Assembly (NCBI RefSeq): GCF_009389715.1
Contig: NC_052393.1
Location: 1,426,001-1,490,000 of the forward strand
Length of the DNA: 64,000 nucleotides
Direction of reading: 5' to 3'
From: Phoenix dactylifera
Lineage: Eukaryota; Streptophyta; Magnoliopsida; Arecales; Arecaceae
Shown here: piece by piece, positions 60,080-64,000 of the stretch
Position numbering within the stretch: the first letter of the stretch is position 1
How the letters are laid out: every line of letters begins with the position of its first letter
The notes under the pieces: model-generated
The model's database searches: none
Seen by the model: only the letters and a program-made list of their open reading frames with translations
Told to the model about the DNA's origin: nothing
Translations under genes and position numbers: made by a program

Positions 60080-63000
60080 TGTGAGAATAGGCCCCCAAAA
60101 AGGGCTGAAGCCGGCAGGCCCAGCCGACTCCAGCGTACGTTACGAGGGCGAAGACGTCGCGACCTCTTGAGTGGCCGCAGATCCCGCACAACCGCCGCGA
60201 GCATCGCGGCGGTGAACAAGCCATGACCACTTCTTCGTTTCTTCCCGCAGAGGGTTAGGAAAACCTACATATCCCTCATCGAGGGGCTTCATCATCTCTC
60301 TCACCGCCTTCCTCTCTTCTTTTCTTCCAGGGACGGCAGACCACTTGGATCCACCACCGATCCGTCAGAGGGAGTGCTCTCAGCTAGACGCTACTGCCGA
60401 GCTGCTGAGTTGCCGGAGGTAGCAGCCCAAGCTGCTGGAAGAAGTTTTCCATCTCCCTCTTAGAGCTAGGTAAGCTCTTGATCCCTTTATTCGTGCTATG
60501 TTAGATTAGATCTAGCCTACCCATGAAACAAAAATAGGAAAAGGAAAGAATTAAAAACAAAAGAGAAGAAGAGGAAGAATAGGAAGAAAAAACAAAACAA
60601 AAAAAGCTTACCGGTGGTTGATCCGTAGCCGCAACCGCGGGCGCCGACCGTCGGCCTCGGCCGCAGGCCGCGGGTCGCTGGCCACGGGATGCCGATGCGG
60701 CCCCGGACACAGCCATGGGCACGGCTACGGGCACGACTGCGGCACGACCGTAGGCGCGACCGTGGGCACCGTAGGCCGGCCGCTGCCCGTTCCTCCCGAG
60801 CATTCAGACAAGCTCGCCCTCCTCGCTTCACAAGAGAAGAAAGAAGAGGGAGGAGAAGAAGTCGGGAGAAGAGAAGAGGAGGAGAAGAAAGAAGAAAGAA
60901 GAAAGAAGGAGAAGAAGTTTCGGGAAGGAAAAAAGAAGAAGAGAAGAAAAGAAAAAGAAAAGAAAAGAAAGAAAAGGAAAAGAAAAGAAAAGAAAGAAAG
61001 AAAGAAAAAAAAGGTGGGCCGGGCTATTTTAAAGGAGAAATTATATGGACCATAGTTGCACCTAAATGTGAAATTGGGTTATTGGATTGAAGGCCCAATA
61101 ACCCAATCTAAAACCAAAAAAACCCTTAGTGTGGAAGAAAGGACCTCAATAGGCCACGGGCCGAATTATTAAAATAGACCTATAATCAGATTGGGCTCGG
61201 TCTGAGCCAAGTAGTTGTGAACTCAAAAACTACTAGGCCTGAAGAGCCCAAACCTGAATTAGAAGGGTTAAATTAAATATAAGCGATATGGGCTGAGTCA
61301 AGGTTCCCCTTTAAATTAGCTAAAACTAATAGGGTCTAATTGTAAATTAGCTAATTAAGTTATGAGACCTGAATATAAATGGGCTTAGTGATTGAATCAG
61401 GCCAAGGGCTTATTCCAGAAATTTAATTAAGTTCTGGGCCTAAATGCAAACGAGCCCAGAGAAGACAATTGGGTCAGATCTGAACCAAAAATTGGATCAG
61501 ACCTAAACCACAAAATTGATTAGACCTGAATTAGAAATTGGGTCAGACCTAAACCAGAAATTTGATTAGATCTGAACCAGAAATTGAATCAGCCCATGGG
61601 CCTGAATATAGATAAGCCTAGTACCTGAATCAGAAATTTAATCAGGCCATGGGCCTAAATAAAGGATTAGTTTATAATTGGGTCATGCGCCTGGAAATGA
61701 AATATGAGTTCTTGGGATGGGCTGTAAGTTATGAAAAATTAAAATAATATTAAAGAATTTAAATTAAGGAAAGGGGTGATTATATAGAAATAAGATATAA
61801 TAATTAGAAGTGGAAAAGCAGTAGAAGAAGTAGAATAAAGGTTAAATAAATTAATAGGAAATTGAATGAGCAAGTAACAAATAATATAATTGTTTATGAT
61901 ACTGCTAGGTGTTGAAGAATTATCATCTAAACCTAGAAATTGGTGAGCGAATTGAGGTAAGTAACCCTGGCACAATCTTATTGATTTCAAATTACTGTTT
62001 AATTGGAAGTATGAAATAAAGAAATTGTATTGATAAGATGTATTTTCTCAAAATTAGGATCAAGTATATGATTGCATGTGATTCATGAATTTGATCAAAT
62101 AGCATTCCTTCGTGAATATATGATTGGGTATGAATTAGAATTATGATAGATTGCATGGAAATGATATTTGTGGCATGATCATGAATTTTATGCATAATGA
62201 TGCCATTTGTCACTTTTCAACCTATATATGAAGATATGATTTATGAAAAAGAATAATGATTTATAAAAAAATAATGATTTATGAAAAAGAATAATGATCT
62301 ATAAACTCTCATATTACCATGTACGGCCCTCGCCAGCGGGTTATAATAGCTCAGTGTACGGCCCTCGCCAACGGATTATAATAGCTTGGTGTAGACCCTG
62401 CCAACGGAGAATAATAGTTGGCAAAGATTAGGGCCCTCGCCAGCGGATTATAATAGCTTGGTATAGACCCTTCCAACGAGGAATAATAGTTGGCAAAGAT
62501 TATGGCCCTCGTCAGCGGATTATAATAGCACGGCATATGGCCCTGCCAACGGATAATAGTAGTTGGTAAAGATTACGGCCCTGTCACGGGTAATAATAGT
62601 GACCATAGCTGCATTACCTTCTGAGAGCACGGTTTTTGAAGTATGAATAATAGCAACTACGGATTTCAAAGTATGGATGATGGCAAGTACAGATTTCAAA
62701 ACATTAATAATGGTGATTACTATTTCAAAGCATGAATAATGCCAAGTACAGATTTCAAAGCATGAATAATGGCAATTACGGATTTCAAAGCATGAATAAT
62801 GGCAAGTATGGATTTCAAAGCATGAATAATAGCAAAAATTTTATATGATGCATATTCATATTTATGAGTTTTCATTGATGGAACATGCATTGCTTTATTA
62901 TTACCTGATTTGTGTATATCATCTATAAAATGCTTTATTTTGCCATAACTGTTAGCTTCTTAAACACTGCACTGGCATAATTATGTTTGATCCAATAAGA

Positions 63001-63301
63001 TAGTACTTTGTTACTTATTGAACTGTGTAGCTCATATCTTTTTATCTATTTTTTTTCAAACAGATGAATAAGACTTCTAGGAGCAGGGAGCTTGGTGTTA
63101 TTCAGGGTTGGGGTAACTGAAAATGTTATGTAATAATCAAATTTTAGAAGCTTTGTACTGTTCCAATTTCATGAATAATGTTATGACATTAGCAAATGAA
63201 ACTATTTATTTTTGTTATGAAATTTTAAGTGGCTTCGTGTTATTGTGTGCATAAGATTGCAATAGTACGGCCGTGTCATAATCCGGATTCGAGGCGTGAC
63301 A
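60080..63301 (+). mobile_element. 3' LTR of a 5'-truncated Del/Tekay-like gypsy element, 3.2 kb
   Basis: It starts TGTGAGAATAGG directly after the polypurine tract and ends GAGGCGTGACA. Its layout parallels the solo LTR at 38.7 kb: GC-rich start, donor-like GCTAGGTAAGC near 60466, purine-rich tract (60830-61010), a block of diverged repeats with AAATTGGGTCAGACCTAAAC (61460-61650), and the minisatellite region 62310-62830. No target duplication can be claimed because the left end is lost. Lys/Glu-rich and Arg-rich ORFs at 60500-61090 are low-complexity by-products. Confidence 0.7.
62310..62830 (+). repeat. Minisatellite region in the gypsy LTR
   Basis: The first half has about six units of 35-75 bp built from GGCCCTCGCCAGCGG, ATTATAATAGC and ATAATAGTTGGCAAAGATTA. 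The second half has about seven 30-bp units of GATTTCAAAGCATGAATAAT plus GGCAA(T/G)TA(C/T)G. It pairs with the inverted copy at 59255-59740. Confidence 0.85.
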
Positions 63302-63625
63302 AAAAATATAATTATTGGGGGCTGAAACCATTCTGAAATCTGCATTTTCTTTTTTGTTCCCTTCTTATGTATATTTATCAATCTGTACAATATTTTGAAT
63401 AAAATGTGGATGGCTTAGCCTCTTTTTTCCTTACAAAAAAAGGTCATCCAACTAATTTACAAAAAGGTACAAAAGACAATCCTAAGATAAAAATTGCATA
63501 ATGATGGACATAATTATTCGCCAGCTTAAAAATTTTAATGTGCTAAAGCAAAGTCGACACTACTAGATTTTTGCTTCACTATACCTTTGCTCGTGAAAAT
63601 TATATTTTTAAGCATGAATTATGAT
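63302..63625 (+). repeat. Direct duplication, right copy (partner at 55755-56110)
   Basis: It begins exactly where the gypsy LTR ends, so the LTR element inserted at, or recombined into, the left edge of this copy. Similarity to the left copy ends at GAATTATG (about 63625). Confidence 0.75.
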
Positions 63626-63669
63626 GGGAGGCAAAATGGATTGTCCTACTTCGGCATGAAGTCACCCAA

Positions 63670-63830
63670 TTCCAGCCGAGCAGACCAAGAGCCAGGCAGA
63701 CCTTGGCCCCGTCAAGAGCCGAGCCGACCTCAGCCAGAGGCCAGGCCGACCTCAAACCCCCTGACGGTCGAGCCGACCTCGACCAGAGGCAGACCTTAGC
63801 CCGCCAAAGACCGAGCCGACCTCGCCACTT
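63670..63830. repeat. GC-rich short repeat with GAGCCGACCTC units
   Basis: The word GAGCCGACCTC occurs three times, and closely related forms (AGGCCGACCTC, GGCAGACCTTGGCC) are interspersed. This resembles LTR sub-repeats of palm-type elements. No ORF is supported. Confidence 0.6.
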
Positions 63831-63909
63831 CATGGCTTGTTTCCTTTCAACACCTTGGTAAATCTAGTAAATGTTTACTTTTGAGACGGAGGAGAACCTT
63901 GAAAGCTAA

Positions 63910-64000
63910 GGCCCTATTTGGGGGAGCTTTTGAAGGGCCAAAAAGCACTTTCTGGCCCTCCAAAAATACTTTCTGTTAAAAAATGGTGTTTGGTAAAAAT
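63910..64000 (+). mobile_element. Left end of a Tourist-like MITE, cut by the window edge
   Basis: GGCCCTATTTGGGGGAGCTT follows TAA (63907-63909). This fits a PIF/Harbinger-type terminus with a TAA target duplication. The repeated words AAAAGCACTTTCTGGCCCTC and AAAATGGTGTTTGG are typical of such plant elements. The other end is outside the window. Confidence 0.5.

Noticed and set aside
60501-61090. Lys/Glu-rich and Arg/Ala-rich ORFs on both strands
   Set aside because: Low-complexity GAA/AAG tract and GC-rich leader of the gypsy 3' LTR.

Overview
The window is nuclear DNA of a flowering plant, most likely a monocot and plausibly a palm. The genes are spliced and separated by long AT-rich introns and intergenic DNA, and large Ty3/gypsy elements, TRIMs, LINE remnants and MITEs surround them. 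The species call is an inference from gene and repeat character, not from a database match. There is no prokaryotic operon structure and no CRISPR array.

Layout. (1) 1-9,950, minus strand: an NDR-type AGC protein kinase gene. Ten coding exons are in the window and the 3' end lies outside. Its introns carry two related GGTACCG-rich hAT-like MITEs and an RTE LINE remnant. (2) 10,406-22,324: a complete young Ty3/gypsy element of the Tat lineage on the minus strand. It has near-identical 763/764-bp LTRs, a 5-bp CAAGC target duplication and a fully open 1,815-codon gag-pol. A three-exon gene of opposite orientation and a tandem-repeat block lie between pol and the 3' LTR. (3) 24,398-26,716, plus: an intronless subtilisin-like protease. 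(4) 28,107-35,354, minus: a three-exon NECAP-like endocytic adaptor gene with a 5.9-kb first intron. (5) 38,032-44,130, plus: a decayed pseudogene of LFR, an armadillo-repeat SWI/SNF-associated protein. Its first intron holds a solo gypsy LTR with GCTGG target duplications, and a 439-bp TRIM is nested inside that LTR. (6) 46,422-53,567, plus: two NB-ARC-LRR resistance-type genes. The first is intact. The second has a one-base frameshift in its LRR region and no full N-terminal domain. (7) 53,780-58,500: duplicated promoter pieces, an L1 LINE fragment, two small hypothetical membrane ORFs and an intact F-box/DUF295 gene. (8) 58,500-64,000: a 5'-truncated Del/Tekay-like gypsy element with a 3.2-kb 3' LTR, an inverted partial copy of that LTR, a duplicated flank and the start of a Tourist-like MITE.

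The host genes do not form one pathway. They cover signalling (NDR kinase), endocytosis (NECAP), extracellular proteolysis (subtilase), immunity (NLR pair) and ubiquitin targeting (F-box). The most interesting material is in the mobile elements. The antisense spliced gene in the Tat element has its own TATA box, the nested insertions can be put in order, and the region from 53.8 to 64 kb has been rearranged by local duplication.
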